A stretch of 64,000 nt of DNA from positions 1 through 64,000 of the forward strand of contig JAQZAZ010000005.1 in the NCBI GenBank assembly GCA_029239355.1, written 5' to 3'. Each line of letters opens with the position of its first letter. The stretch's first letter is position 1. Below are positions 9,169 through 18,800 of the stretch, piece by piece. The DNA comes from Sphingobacterium sp. GTDB lineage: Bacteria > Bacteroidota > Bacteroidia > Sphingobacteriales > Sphingobacteriaceae. The position numbers and the translations under genes were made by a program. A model generated the notes under the pieces. That model saw only the letters and a program-made list of their open reading frames with translations. It searched no databases and was not told the origin of the DNA.

Positions 9169-11394
9169 ATGTCTGGAAAATTTATTTATATGCAGTTTGC
9201 CATTATGCTATTTGCTTCAAGTTCAGCTTATGGGGAGATAGGCTATTTTTTACAGGATACAACGACCGATAAGAATATAAAGCTGAGTGAGGTCGAAATA
9301 TCACGACGATTCAATCCGGTTAAAATTGTTCCCGGCAAGTTGAGTTATCAAGTATCCAAAAATACAGTCGGTTCTTCGGGCAATGTGTTGGAACTACTGC
9401 GGAAAATGCCCGGAGTTACCATTTTACCAAACGGTAAGATAAGTTTAAACGGGCAAGCGGGTGTACAGCTACTGATTGACGGCAAAACAAATTTTATTGA
9501 TGGTGAAAATCTAATTAATTTTTTGAGTTCCATGCCGGCATCATACCTTGATATTGTCGAACTTATTACACAGCCAGATGCTGGAATGGATGCCAATGGT
9601 GATGCTCGGTTTATCAATCTAAAACGGGCCATCCGTTCTTCAAATGGCATAAATGTTCTTCTTTCGACTAATGCCGAACAAGGTATATATAACAGGAACT
9701 ACCATACGATAACTGTCGCGGCCAACATGCATAAGTTGAATATTTCAAATACGTACTCGTATGCAAATGGAATAGACTTAATTAATGTCAATTCAGCCAG
9801 GTACCTCAGCAATGCTATCAATACGGGCAATAATACATTAAGATTGGATATGGATGCCATTAGAAAGAAAAAATACAGCAACCATTATTATAATGGAACG
9901 CTCGATTATAGGCCAAATGATAAAATTAAAATGGGTACCTATCTGCTTCTCTCCGATCAGGAAAGAACGAAAGAGGAAACCGTTGGTTCAGCTTTTTTTT
10001 ACAGCCGCCCGTTGGCTGACTCTACTATTGCTACAAGCAATGGTCTGCGACATCACTTTAAAAATTTTAGTACGGGAGTACACTTTATAGTACAATTCCG
10101 TGCTGGATCCAAATGGGAAAATTACCTTGACCGGCAACAGGTTAAACAAACTGAAACGCAACATCAACTATTGGATAAATTTATAGAGGACGGAGCTCCT
10201 GGATCCTTAGAGCAGCAACTCAGAGGCGAGACCGGAGGGAAGGTAGATATTACGACGATGCAGTCGAAATACATGCTGGAGATCCAGCCGAATATTGCGG
10301 TTTCCTTTGGCGGTAAATTTACCCAGGTTGGTATGCGTACAAATTCATTTTATCAAGAAGCCAATAATAAAAATTGGCAAAAACGACCTGATCTGATCAA
10401 TGCATTTGATCATGAGGAGAGGTTAAAAGCTCTTTTTATGCAAGCGCGTTACAACCCCTCTGACTTGTTGCAGGTTGATCTGGGACTACGCTATGAGGAT
10501 GCGGCCTTTAATAGCAGTACAGCAAATGGCCAGGGTATAGATCTTACTATCGTGAGAGCATACAGAAATTTTTTTCCGAACCTGACAATGACCTACGCAC
10601 TGGAAAATAAGCAAAAGCTTTCGGTTAATTACCATCGAAGGGTCAATCGGCCTAATTTTAAAGATCTAAGTCCTTTCATTGAAGTCAACGATCCTTATTT
10701 GTATGAGAAGGGAAACCCAGCATTGAAGCCCGAATTTGTAAATAATATGGAGTTTACCTGGTTATTTAAAGATTTCTATTCACTGCAGCTATTCTATAGC
10801 CTACGACAAGATGCGATCAGCAAAAGCTATAACCTGGACGATTATAAGCGGACTGTGGTCATGCCCATGAATCTGAAACACGCATCCAGCATTGGATTAC
10901 GCGTCAATGCGACTAGTATTTCCCCTACGCAAAATTGGAATATACAGGTAAACGGAAATCTGATCTATAAGTATTTCGAATGGGTGACGGCAAATGATGT
11001 CCATCGAAACAGGCAATTGACTCCTGCGTTGCAGGTACAAAGTAATATCAAACTTCCATTTAAAGTCAATCTGGATGTCAACTGTTTTTGGAATGGAGCC
11101 ACTGCAGATGGACAGGCTACTATGGCGTCATTATGGTCAGCAAACTCTGGTTTGCGCAAAACCTTCTTGCAAGATAAATTTACTTTGTATATTTATGCCA
11201 ATGACCTTTTCAAGACCAACCGACCTAAAATAATTTTTAATAGTGATTTTATGGAAGGAAAGTACCGGGAATCATACGATAGTAGAGCCGTGGGGATCAA
11301 TCTTTCTTACAGACTACATCGCGGAAAGAAAAGTAATCTTAAGAGTGATCATGCCAATGACCGTTTGGAGGAAAATAACAGGATTAATTATTGA
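9169..11394 (+). CDS. Outer membrane beta-barrel protein, TonB-receptor-like (OMP_b-brl_3 type)
   Basis: This 741-residue protein has a short signal peptide (to about SSAYG) and then a plug-like domain (VGSSGNVLELLRKMPGVTI, then VQLLIDGKTNFIDGENL and IVELITQPDAGMDANGDAR). Alternating barrel strands follow, including the signature YHRRVNRPNFKDLSPF and NPALKPEFVNNMEFTW typical of the OMP_b-brl_3 group. It lacks the carboxypeptidase-like N-terminal domain often fused to these proteins. The kinase and LytTR genes follow within a few bases, so it is probably co-transcribed with them, suggesting either regulation of this protein by that system or participation in sensing. The ligand is unknown. Start: ATG 9169, with ATG 9190 as an alternative. 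Confidence 0.85.
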   Translation: MSGKFIYMQFAIMLFASSSAYGEIGYFLQDTTTDKNIKLSEVEISRRFNPVKIVPGKLSYQVSKNTVGSSGNVLELLRKMPGVTILPNGKISLNGQAGVQLLIDGKTNFIDGENLINFLSSMPASYLDIVELITQPDAGMDANGDARFINLKRAIRSSNGINVLLSTNAEQGIYNRNYHTITVAANMHKLNISNTYSYANGIDLINVNSARYLSNAINTGNNTLRLDMDAIRKKKYSNHYYNGTLDYRPNDKIKMGTYLLLSDQERTKEETVGSAFFYSRPLADSTIATSNGLRHHFKNFSTGVHFIVQFRAGSKWENYLDRQQVKQTETQHQLLDKFIEDGAPGSLEQQLRGETGGKVDITTMQSKYMLEIQPNIAVSFGGKFTQVGMRTNSFYQEANNKNWQKRPDLINAFDHEERLKALFMQARYNPSDLLQVDLGLRYEDAAFNSSTANGQGIDLTIVRAYRNFFPNLTMTYALENKQKLSVNYHRRVNRPNFKDLSPFIEVNDPYLYEKGNPALKPEFVNNMEFTWLFKDFYSLQLFYSLRQDAISKSYNLDDYKRTVVMPMNLKHASSIGLRVNATSISPTQNWNIQVNGNLIYKYFEWVTANDVHRNRQLTPALQVQSNIKLPFKVNLDVNCFWNGATADGQATMASLWSANSGLRKTFLQDKFTLYIYANDLFKTNRPKIIFNSDFMEGKYRESYDSRAVGINLSYRLHRGKKSNLKSDHANDRLEENNRINY

Positions 11395-11398
11395 TATC

Positions 11399-12469
11399 AT
11401 GATAGCTAGCATTTCAAAATTACGAGTAAATCCCATATATTATCTGGGCCCGGCACTTTGGGGAATCGCTTCTTTCAATATCTTACGTGTCGTGACCGAT
11501 TTAACCAAGAAAGATGAATTTTGGTCAGGCGGGATTAAGATCCATTCGGTAGGACTTCTGATCTCTGTCATTTTCTGTTATGTGATTACAGTATTATGGC
11601 GGCGGAGACTTGACAGAATCTTTGATGCCAAGCCTAGCATTGCGCCAAATGTACAGGTAGAGTATATGATGGCCATAGTGCAAATCATTGGTATACTGAA
11701 CCCGACGGTATTTGTCGCCGAACATTTTGGCTGGATATATATGGGCGATGGATATATAGATTATATATTGGTCAATGCTATTTATATTCCGTTGTTTCTC
11801 CTTTATTACATGTTTTTGCGGAACGAGCATATCGATAAGAATATGGCAAACAATCGCATCTATGTTGAAAAAATCAAAGCAGATAAATTGAATACCGAAT
11901 TACAATTGCTGAAGAGCCAGTATCATCCACATTTTCTCTTTAATGCCCTAAACACCGTATATTTTCAGATTGATGAGTCCAATACGTTAGCAAAAAAAAG
12001 CGTAGAACAGCTTTCGGAGCTATTGCGCTACCAGATTTACAATGTGGATGAAAAGGTTTGCATGGAACAGGAACTGGCATTTTTAAAATCTTATATAGCA
12101 TTTCAGCAGCAACGGCTGACCGAAAGGCTGAATGTCAGTACTGATATTGACGAGGATTGGACAGGGGTAACGATTTTTCCATTGCTTTTTCAGCCATTGA
12201 TTGAAAATGCATTTAAATATGTGCGTGGACAATACGAGATAGATATTCGTCTAAAACATCACGGAGAAAAAATATACTTTAGTATTACAAATAGTTTATC
12301 CGAATATCATGCGGTTAAATCAATAACTCCGATAGCTGAAAATGTTGATTCAGGCGCGGGGCTGTCCAATCTAAAAAAAAGGTTAGCATTGGTGTATCCC
12401 CAGAGACATACCCTTAATACACAGGCTGACACAAAATGTTTTTCGGCTGAATTAGTGATATATATATAA
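11399..12469 (+). CDS. LytS/YehU-type membrane sensor histidine kinase
   Basis: This 356-residue sensor kinase has four predicted membrane segments in the N-terminal half (about residues 12-35, 45-65, 85-110 and 120-140). A coiled linker follows, then the His_kinase box QYHPHFLFNALN, whose His is the likely phosphorylation site. The ATPase part has PLLFQPLIENAFKY and GAGLSNLKKRL. The frame is open upstream into the barrel gene, but the ATG at 11399, four bases after the previous stop, gives a normal protein. The LytTR regulator follows six bases later and is the obvious partner. The signal is unknown; the lack of a large periplasmic domain suggests a membrane or envelope cue. Confidence 0.9.
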   Translation: MIASISKLRVNPIYYLGPALWGIASFNILRVVTDLTKKDEFWSGGIKIHSVGLLISVIFCYVITVLWRRRLDRIFDAKPSIAPNVQVEYMMAIVQIIGILNPTVFVAEHFGWIYMGDGYIDYILVNAIYIPLFLLYYMFLRNEHIDKNMANNRIYVEKIKADKLNTELQLLKSQYHPHFLFNALNTVYFQIDESNTLAKKSVEQLSELLRYQIYNVDEKVCMEQELAFLKSYIAFQQQRLTERLNVSTDIDEDWTGVTIFPLLFQPLIENAFKYVRGQYEIDIRLKHHGEKIYFSITNSLSEYHAVKSITPIAENVDSGAGLSNLKKRLALVYPQRHTLNTQADTKCFSAELVIYI

Positions 12470-12475
12470 TCATAT

Positions 12476-13189
12476 ATGATGGAAATCAAATGTGCTATAG
12501 TTGATGATGAGCCTTTTGCACGTAAGGGGATCGCATCCTATATAGAGAAAATAGACTTTCTGAAACTTGTTGTTGAGTGCGAGGACGCTATCGAATTGAG
12601 TCAATATCTTCGTGCACATCCCATTGACCTTATTTTTCTTGATATAGAAATGCCCGAAATTTCGGGTTTGGATTACATTGCAAGTCTGAACAATCCACCC
12701 AAGATTATCGTTGTGTCTGCTTATGAAAAGTATGCCCTGCGCGGATACGAGTTGGAGGTCGTTGATTATCTGTTAAAGCCAGTTTCCTTTGAACGGTTCT
12801 TTAAGGCGGCCAACCGGGCATTTGATGTGTTCGTCTCAGCGGGTTCGCCGACTGGTATGTCGACAAATTTTCAAGATGGCCATATCTTTCTTAAGGTGGA
12901 TAAACAATTAAAGAAAATTTTTCTTCAAGAGATCCTATTCGTTCAGAGCATGGGTAACTATGTGATCGTGCAGACTATGCATTCCCGTGAAATTACCTAT
13001 TGCACGCTGCAACAGATGATGGCCATATTGCCTGCGCATACCTTTATATCCTGTCACCGGTCTTATCTAGTCAACAAGGGGAGAATAGCGATCATAGAGG
13101 GAAATCAATTGCACATCGCGGATCATAAAATTCCAATAGCCCGAAATCTGAAAGAAGAAGTCCTGGCCTCAATCTTAAATCGCAGTTGA
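12476..13189 (+). CDS. LytTR-family response regulator
   Basis: This 237-residue DNA-binding response regulator begins with a receiver domain: acidic pocket VDDEP near residues 8-12, phospho-acceptor in LIFLDIEMPE, the conserved VSAYEKYALRGYELEVVDYLLKP block with its Lys. It ends with a LytTR domain (FLKVDKQLKKIFLQEILFVQSMGNYVIV, then FISCHRSYLVNKGRIAIIEG). It is coupled to the kinase gene just before it. LytTR regulators bind direct repeats upstream of their targets; the adjacent barrel gene is a plausible target. A hairpin resembling a terminator lies at 13317-13349. Confidence 0.93.
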   Translation: MMEIKCAIVDDEPFARKGIASYIEKIDFLKLVVECEDAIELSQYLRAHPIDLIFLDIEMPEISGLDYIASLNNPPKIIVVSAYEKYALRGYELEVVDYLLKPVSFERFFKAANRAFDVFVSAGSPTGMSTNFQDGHIFLKVDKQLKKIFLQEILFVQSMGNYVIVQTMHSREITYCTLQQMMAILPAHTFISCHRSYLVNKGRIAIIEGNQLHIADHKIPIARNLKEEVLASILNRS

Positions 13190-13316
13190 TTGGCTGAGGT
13201 CGTTACGCAGGGCATATTGCTAACAGTGATTCTCTCCGCAATTCACTTTGCAGAAACAATTCGTCACTGATCTTTGTTCAGCGATAGTTGGTCGAATGAT
13301 TTCTATAGCAAAAGAG

Positions 13317-13349
13317 TCGGCCTATTACCTACTGATAGGCTGATTTTTT
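13317..13349 (+). terminator. Probable intrinsic terminator after the LytTR gene
   Basis: The arms GCCTA and TAGGC, extended by partly paired flanks, enclose an eleven-base loop and are followed by a run of T (TGATTTTTT). It lies about 130 bases past the regulator stop and is the only good terminator candidate for the 9169-13189 operon. Confidence 0.5.
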
Positions 13350-13480
13350 GGGATATTGGTTGTTAAATATTTTGATTTTCATTATTTTCATTTGGAGTTC
13401 GGTATTTGCTTATTTTAAGTATAAAGCTTATTCATAATTTAAGCAATACTTTTTATAGTAACAGAAATTTAAATACATGT

Positions 13481-14002
13481 ATGGAACTGGATACGCTCTA
13501 TATCAGTACTCAAATCGAAAAAGAAAGATTAAACGCTTTTTTTGCGGCGAGACCAATGCCGGCACCTATTGATAAGAATTGGAATCAATGGTGGGAAAGT
13601 CGCCAGATGTATAATAAACTAGCCTTGGAAACCATTCCCACCTATTCAAAACGGTGTATCCGTGATGTCTTGGACGATTTGCTCAAAACGGCATCTTACG
13701 GAGCTACGGAGCAATATGATGACGCAAATCAGCGCTGGACTTTTGTCGCACTCCATTTTAGCGAAAACTATCACGAAATACTGCCGATGCTGGCTCTTCT
13801 TAAGCAGCTGGGCAGCTATACCCAGACCGGTTTTGCATTGATCTTTGACTGGATGTGGGGCGGTGACACAGTGATGGCTTATGTCGATTTTAAGGGAGGC
13901 GAAGCATCACTTGAGCCTGTGATAGCGTCTTATGAGATCGACCTCAACCGTTTTGAAGAAGCGGATAGTTACCTACAGATCCTTTCAGAAACCCTTTTTT
14001 AG
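13481..14002 (+). CDS. Conserved-looking hypothetical cytoplasmic protein
   Basis: I do not recognise this 173-residue protein. It is soluble, with no signal peptide or membrane segment, mixed charged helices at the start (LYISTQIEKERLNAFFAAR) and several Trp-rich patches (NWNQWWESRQMY, FDWMWGG). The frame is open back to 13406, but the ATG at 13481 gives the better start because upstream residues look non-coding. It stands alone between the LytTR operon and the efflux operon, in AT-rich flanks. The hydrophobic-acidic composition and length are compatible with an immunity-type or SMI1-like small domain, but I cannot support any specific call. Confidence 0.6.
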   Translation: MELDTLYISTQIEKERLNAFFAARPMPAPIDKNWNQWWESRQMYNKLALETIPTYSKRCIRDVLDDLLKTASYGATEQYDDANQRWTFVALHFSENYHEILPMLALLKQLGSYTQTGFALIFDWMWGGDTVMAYVDFKGGEASLEPVIASYEIDLNRFEEADSYLQILSETLF

Positions 14003-14202
14003 AAATGGGCAGGATTGAAGAGGATCCCCAAGGGCATTTCGATTAGCTAAAACCGTAGAGAAATAGAGGTAGACTTTTGTTTATTGTGTTTGAATCAGTG
14101 CGTTAGCTCTTTTTAAATGTCATTATTTTAATTTTAAAGGGTTAATTTTAAATACTTTGTAACAATAACCTGTAATCTTTAAAACTTCTATATTCAATTT
14201 CC

Positions 14203-14233
14203 TTGCATCCTTTTTAAAGTTTAATTACATTTG
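14203..14233 (+). promoter_or_regulatory. Near-consensus Bacteroidota promoter before the efflux operon
   Basis: TTG at 14203-14205, exactly 20 bases, then TACATTTG at 14226-14233, which fits TAnnTTTG perfectly. The predicted transcription start is about 14239-14240, only two or three bases before the ATG at 14242, so the first gene may be translated from a leaderless message. It would drive the small protein and possibly the RND efflux genes behind it. Confidence 0.55.
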
Positions 14234-14241
14234 CTTTAACG

Positions 14242-14664
14242 ATGCAAGGAAGATTCCATCAATATCTATTCAGCGTTCTGTGCGCAATACTTGTCAGTAT
14301 GGGCTTGTATCATGCATCAACAGCAAATGAACCTGTATCGGCCCACCGGGATGCTGTCGAACATTTCAATAGGCAGGTAAAAAGCGAGGGACAGGATCTA
14401 GATGTCATCCGTAAAGGTAGACACCAGCGCCACGAAAAAATCCGTGCTTTTGTTGCAGAGAAAGACGGTGAAAATGATGATACGGGCGGTGATTCGGATA
14501 CCACTAATCTATTCGCTCTTGCCAAAGACGATTTTGGAAATCTGAAGGCCTATATCCATCCCGATTTTCACAATACCCGCACCGCAGTTTCGCTTGCCAA
14601 TGCGCAAAACCTTAGCCCACTAAAAAACGCCCTCTATATCCATTACAGTGTCTTCAGGCTGTGA
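14242..14664 (+). CDS. Small exported protein of unknown function upstream of the RND operon
   Basis: This 140-residue protein has a signal-peptide-like N-terminus (hydrophobic to about residue 28, ending HASTANEP) and then a charged, low-complexity region with an acidic run near residue 80 (EKDGENDDTGGDSDTT). It has no recognisable domain. A promoter-like sequence lies directly in front, and the efflux adaptor starts about 110 bases later on the same strand, so it may be the first gene of the operon and could modulate or sense for it. That link rests only on position. No lipobox cysteine is present. Confidence 0.55.
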   Translation: MQGRFHQYLFSVLCAILVSMGLYHASTANEPVSAHRDAVEHFNRQVKSEGQDLDVIRKGRHQRHEKIRAFVAEKDGENDDTGGDSDTTNLFALAKDDFGNLKAYIHPDFHNTRTAVSLANAQNLSPLKNALYIHYSVFRL

Positions 14665-14773
14665 TTTATAACTAATTTTTTTAAAAAAATATTACCCATG
14701 GCTTTCATTTCATTTGGAAGCAGGTCACACTAGTGTTCAATTTTTCAAAAATTATTATAAAAATCTACAAATC

Positions 14774-15859
14774 ATGGTCATGAAAAGTTTCATGTATATA
14801 AGCCTGTGTTTTATTGTGCTGTCAACGAGCTGTCAGTCGGAGAAAAAAGAAAAGAAGGAAGTTGCAGCTTTTAATGTTACAACGGCCCTAGTCAAAGATA
14901 CGATTGTCAATAAAGAGTATGTCGCCCAGATCCGTTCGATCAACCACATCGAATTGCGGGCTCAGGAAAAGGGATATATCCAATCCATCTTTGTGGATGA
15001 AGGGCAATTTGTACAAAAAGGACAGCCGCTTTTTAAGATTATGCCCAACCTCTATGAGTCCGATGTCAATCGCGCCAAAGCGGAGGTAAAATATGCAGAG
15101 ATCGAATACCAAAACACCAAAAATCTCTCCGAAAAAGATATTGTTGCACCCCAGGAAGCAGAAATGGCCAAAGCGAAATATGAAAAAGCCAAAGCCGAAC
15201 TGGCGTCCATGAATACACACCTCAAATTTACGGATATCACAGCCCCATTCTCGGGTATCGTCGGTAAACTCCACGTCCGCAAAGGAAGTCTGGTGGATGA
15301 GGGTGAGTTGATCACCGAACTCTCTGACAATAGTAAAATGTGGGTGTATTTTAATGTGCCGGAAGTGGAATACCTCAATCAGATGGAGGCCAAGAAGGAC
15401 AACAGCCCGATGCATGTGCGTCTGAATATGGCCAACGGTAAGGAATTCGGTCAGGAAGGTATCGTTGAAACGATCGAATCGGACTTCAATAATGAAACGG
15501 GAAATATTGCTTACCGGGCGACTTTCCCGAACCCAAAGGGCCTATTGCGCTATGGGGAGACGGGCAATATTGTCATTACCTCTCCTTATGTGAATGCCAT
15601 GATGATCCCACAGAAAGCGACATTTGAGGAACTGGAAAAGAAATATGTGTATGTCATCACAAAAGATAATAAAGTAAAAGCAAGAGAAATAAAGGTTGCT
15701 GCTGAGCTGCCTCATATCTATGTTGTCGCTTCGGGATTGAGCAAGGATGAAAAAATTCTGCTGAATGGACTTCGCATGGTACAGGAAAATCAGACCATTG
15801 AATCGAAGTACCAGACCCCGGAGAAAGTCATGTCAAACCTAGATTTATATGCAGAGTAA
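14774..15859 (+). CDS. RND efflux periplasmic adaptor (membrane fusion lipoprotein)
   Basis: This 361-residue adaptor links the inner membrane pump to the outer membrane channel. The start MVMKSFMYIS leads into a lipoprotein signal ending in the lipobox cysteine of LSTSCQSE. The barrel-sandwich half-motifs are seen as ELRAQEKGYIQSIFVDEGQFVQKGQPLFKI and FTDITAPFSGIVGKLHVRKGSLVDEG, separated by an alpha-hairpin (about residues 85-145) rich in Ala, Glu and Lys. A beta-barrel domain and membrane-proximal domain follow. An earlier open start at 14714 has no signal peptide and was rejected. It is followed after 15 bases by the pump gene, with the outer membrane factor after that. Confidence 0.93.
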   Translation: MVMKSFMYISLCFIVLSTSCQSEKKEKKEVAAFNVTTALVKDTIVNKEYVAQIRSINHIELRAQEKGYIQSIFVDEGQFVQKGQPLFKIMPNLYESDVNRAKAEVKYAEIEYQNTKNLSEKDIVAPQEAEMAKAKYEKAKAELASMNTHLKFTDITAPFSGIVGKLHVRKGSLVDEGELITELSDNSKMWVYFNVPEVEYLNQMEAKKDNSPMHVRLNMANGKEFGQEGIVETIESDFNNETGNIAYRATFPNPKGLLRYGETGNIVITSPYVNAMMIPQKATFEELEKKYVYVITKDNKVKAREIKVAAELPHIYVVASGLSKDEKILLNGLRMVQENQTIESKYQTPEKVMSNLDLYAE

Positions 15860-15874
15860 TTAAAAAGCAGCACT

Positions 15875-18800
15875 ATGTTTAAAAAAGTAATTCATCGGCC
15901 GGTATTTGCTATTGTCATATCGGTTGTCATCCTATTTATCGGTGGGCTGGCGATAAAGCAGCTTCCTACCGAACAATTTCCGAAGATCGCACCGACCACG
16001 GTAGCGGTTTCCATTGCCTATCCCGGCGCCAGTGCGGATGTGCTCGTCAAATCTTCGCTGATTACCTTAGAAAATGCCATTAATGGGGTGCAGGGCATGC
16101 GTTATATCGCTACAGACGCAACCAGTGCTGGTGAGGCCACCGTCAATGTAATCTTTGATCCGGGGACGGATCCCAATGATGCGGTGGTCCTGGTCAAAAC
16201 ACGGGTGGATCAGGTGATGCCGCTCTTGCCTGAACTGGTGCAAAAGGAGGGGGTAATCGTCAATCCGATCCAGCCCAGTATGTTGATGTATGTCAACCTG
16301 TACAGCACCAGCAAAAGTATGGACGAAAAGTTTCTGTACAACTACGCCACGGTCAATATCATTCCCGAAATCAACCGGATCCATGGAATCGCCAAATCCC
16401 AGATCTTGGGTAGCCGGCGGTATGCCATGCGGATCTGGTTAAATCCCGACCGTATGCGTGCCTATAGCTTATCGGTGGATGAGGTCATGAAGGCGATCGG
16501 GGAGCAAAGTATCATCGGCCGGCCGGGGCGATTGGGACAGAGCTCGGGTATCGCTGCCCAATCCCTGGAATATGTATTGACTTATAAAGGTCAATATAAT
16601 ACACCCGAAGAGTATGAAAATATTATTGTCCGCGCAAATACAGAAGGTGAAAACATCAAATTGAAAGATGTGGGCAAAGTTGAACTCGGAAGTGAGTTTT
16701 TTGATATTTACTCCAATCTGGATGGGCATCCCTCGGCTTCCATTGTACTCAAGCAAAATTATGGTAGCAATGCCAATGATGTCATCAAAGATGTGAAAGC
16801 GAAGCTGGCGGAGATGAAAGGCAATTTCCCTCCGGGAATAGACTATAAGATCAGCTATGACGTATCGCAGTTTTTGGACGCCTCGATCGAACAGGTGATG
16901 CATACCCTGCGCGACGCCTTTATCCTGGTGGCTATTGTGGTCTTTATCTTCCTGGGCGACTGGCGCTCTACCTTGATCCCGATCATTGCGGTGCCGGTAT
17001 CGTTGATCGGTACATTCTTTGTCATCCAATGGTTTGGCATGTCGATCAACCTGGTTACGCTGTTTGCATTGGTCCTGGCCATCGGGATTGTGGTGGACAA
17101 CGCCATTGTCGTTATTGAAGCCGTGCATGCCAAGATGGAGGAGAGTGCAATCTCGCCTTACAACGCCGTCAAAGAGGTAATGGCTGAAATCGCAGGTGCG
17201 ATCATCGCCATTACGGCCGTCATGGTGGCGGTGTTTATCCCGATTTCTTTTATGACAGGCCCCGTAGGGACGTTCTACCGGCAGTTTTCAATTACCATGG
17301 CAAGCTCCATTGTGATATCGGCGGTGGTGGCGCTCACCCTTACGCCCGTGCTCGCAGCCATGTTGCTGAAAAATCACCATGGGAAACCCAAGAAATCAAA
17401 TATCTTCACTAAATCGCTCGATGCGTTTAACCGTACCTTTGACAAGGTAACGGGTTCTTATGCTTCCTTTCTCCGGAAAATCGCCAGCCGCCGGGTGATT
17501 ACTTGGGGTATCTTGCTTGCGTTCTGCGTGGGAACTTTCCTGATCAACCGAACTCTTCCTGGTGGTTTTATACCGAGTGAGGATCAAGGAACGATTTATG
17601 CCATTATTCAGACGCCACCGGGATCGACGCTCGAACAGACCAATAAGCTTTCCCGCGAATTACAGAAGATCTGTCGGGGCGTGGACGGTGTGGAGTCGGT
17701 CTCATCTCTTGCCGGGTATGAGATCATGACGGAGGGCCGTGGCTCGAATGCGGGAACCTGTCTGATCAACCTGAAGACCTGGAGCGAGCGGGAGCATTCG
17801 GTCAAAGAGATCATGGAGGAACTTGAAGAAAAATCAAAAAACCTCGGGGCGACCGTAGAGTTTTTCGAACCGCCGGCTGTGCCTGGTTTTGGTTCCTCAG
17901 GTGGTTTCTCCATGCGCTTACTCGATTTGAATAGAACTACAGACTACCAGGATTTCGATAAGGTCAATAAAGCTTTTATTGCTGAACTTAAAAAACGCAA
18001 GGAGCTGACTGGTGTCTTTACCTTCTTTGCTGCCAATTATCCGCAATATGAATTGGTGTTTGACAATAATGCCGCCATGCAAAAAGGGGTCTCCATTGGT
18101 AAAGCCATGGATAACCTCAATATCCTGATCGGTAGTACCTACGAACAGGGCTTTATCCGCTTTGGCCAATTTTTCAAAGTGTATGTGCAGTCATCACCTG
18201 AATTTAGAAGGCTGCCTTCGGATATCTTGAACCTGTATGTCAAAAATGACCATGATCAGATGGTGCCTTATTCTGCCTTCATGACCTTGAAAAAAACACA
18301 GGGACCCAATGAGATCACGCGTTACAATATGTACAACTCTGCTGCGATCCGCGGGCTTCCGGCTAATGGCTATACAACGGCCGATGCCATTCAGGCGATC
18401 AACGAAACTGCCCTTGCTAGCTTGCCGCATGGCTATAAAGTGGCTTGGGAAGGATTGTCCTATGACGAGGCACAGCGTGGAAATGAAGCGATTTATGTCT
18501 TCCTGGTCGTATTGGTCTTTGTCTACCTGGTGTTAGCCGCGCAATACGAGAGTTTTATCATTCCCTTTGCGGTATTGTTGTCACTGCCGGTCGGGGTGTT
18601 TGGCTCATTTTTCCTATTGAAAGCCATGGGCCTTGAGAACGACATCTATGCACAGGTCGGTTTGATTATGATCATCGGGTTATTGGGTAAAAATGCCGTA
18701 CTAATCGTCGAATTCGCCGTCAAGCGCCGCCAGGCTGGGGATTCGATACTCGAAGCGGCCATCGAGGGCTCAAGGGCACGGTTCAGACCGATTCTAATGA

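Noticed and set aside
14888..15415. Minus-strand open frame of 175 codons
   Set aside because: Antisense to the efflux adaptor gene; no domain or start signal.
16469..17128. Minus-strand open frame of 219 codons
   Set aside because: It lies fully inside the RND pump gene on the opposite strand; composition is His/Asp/Gln-rich as expected of antisense frames.
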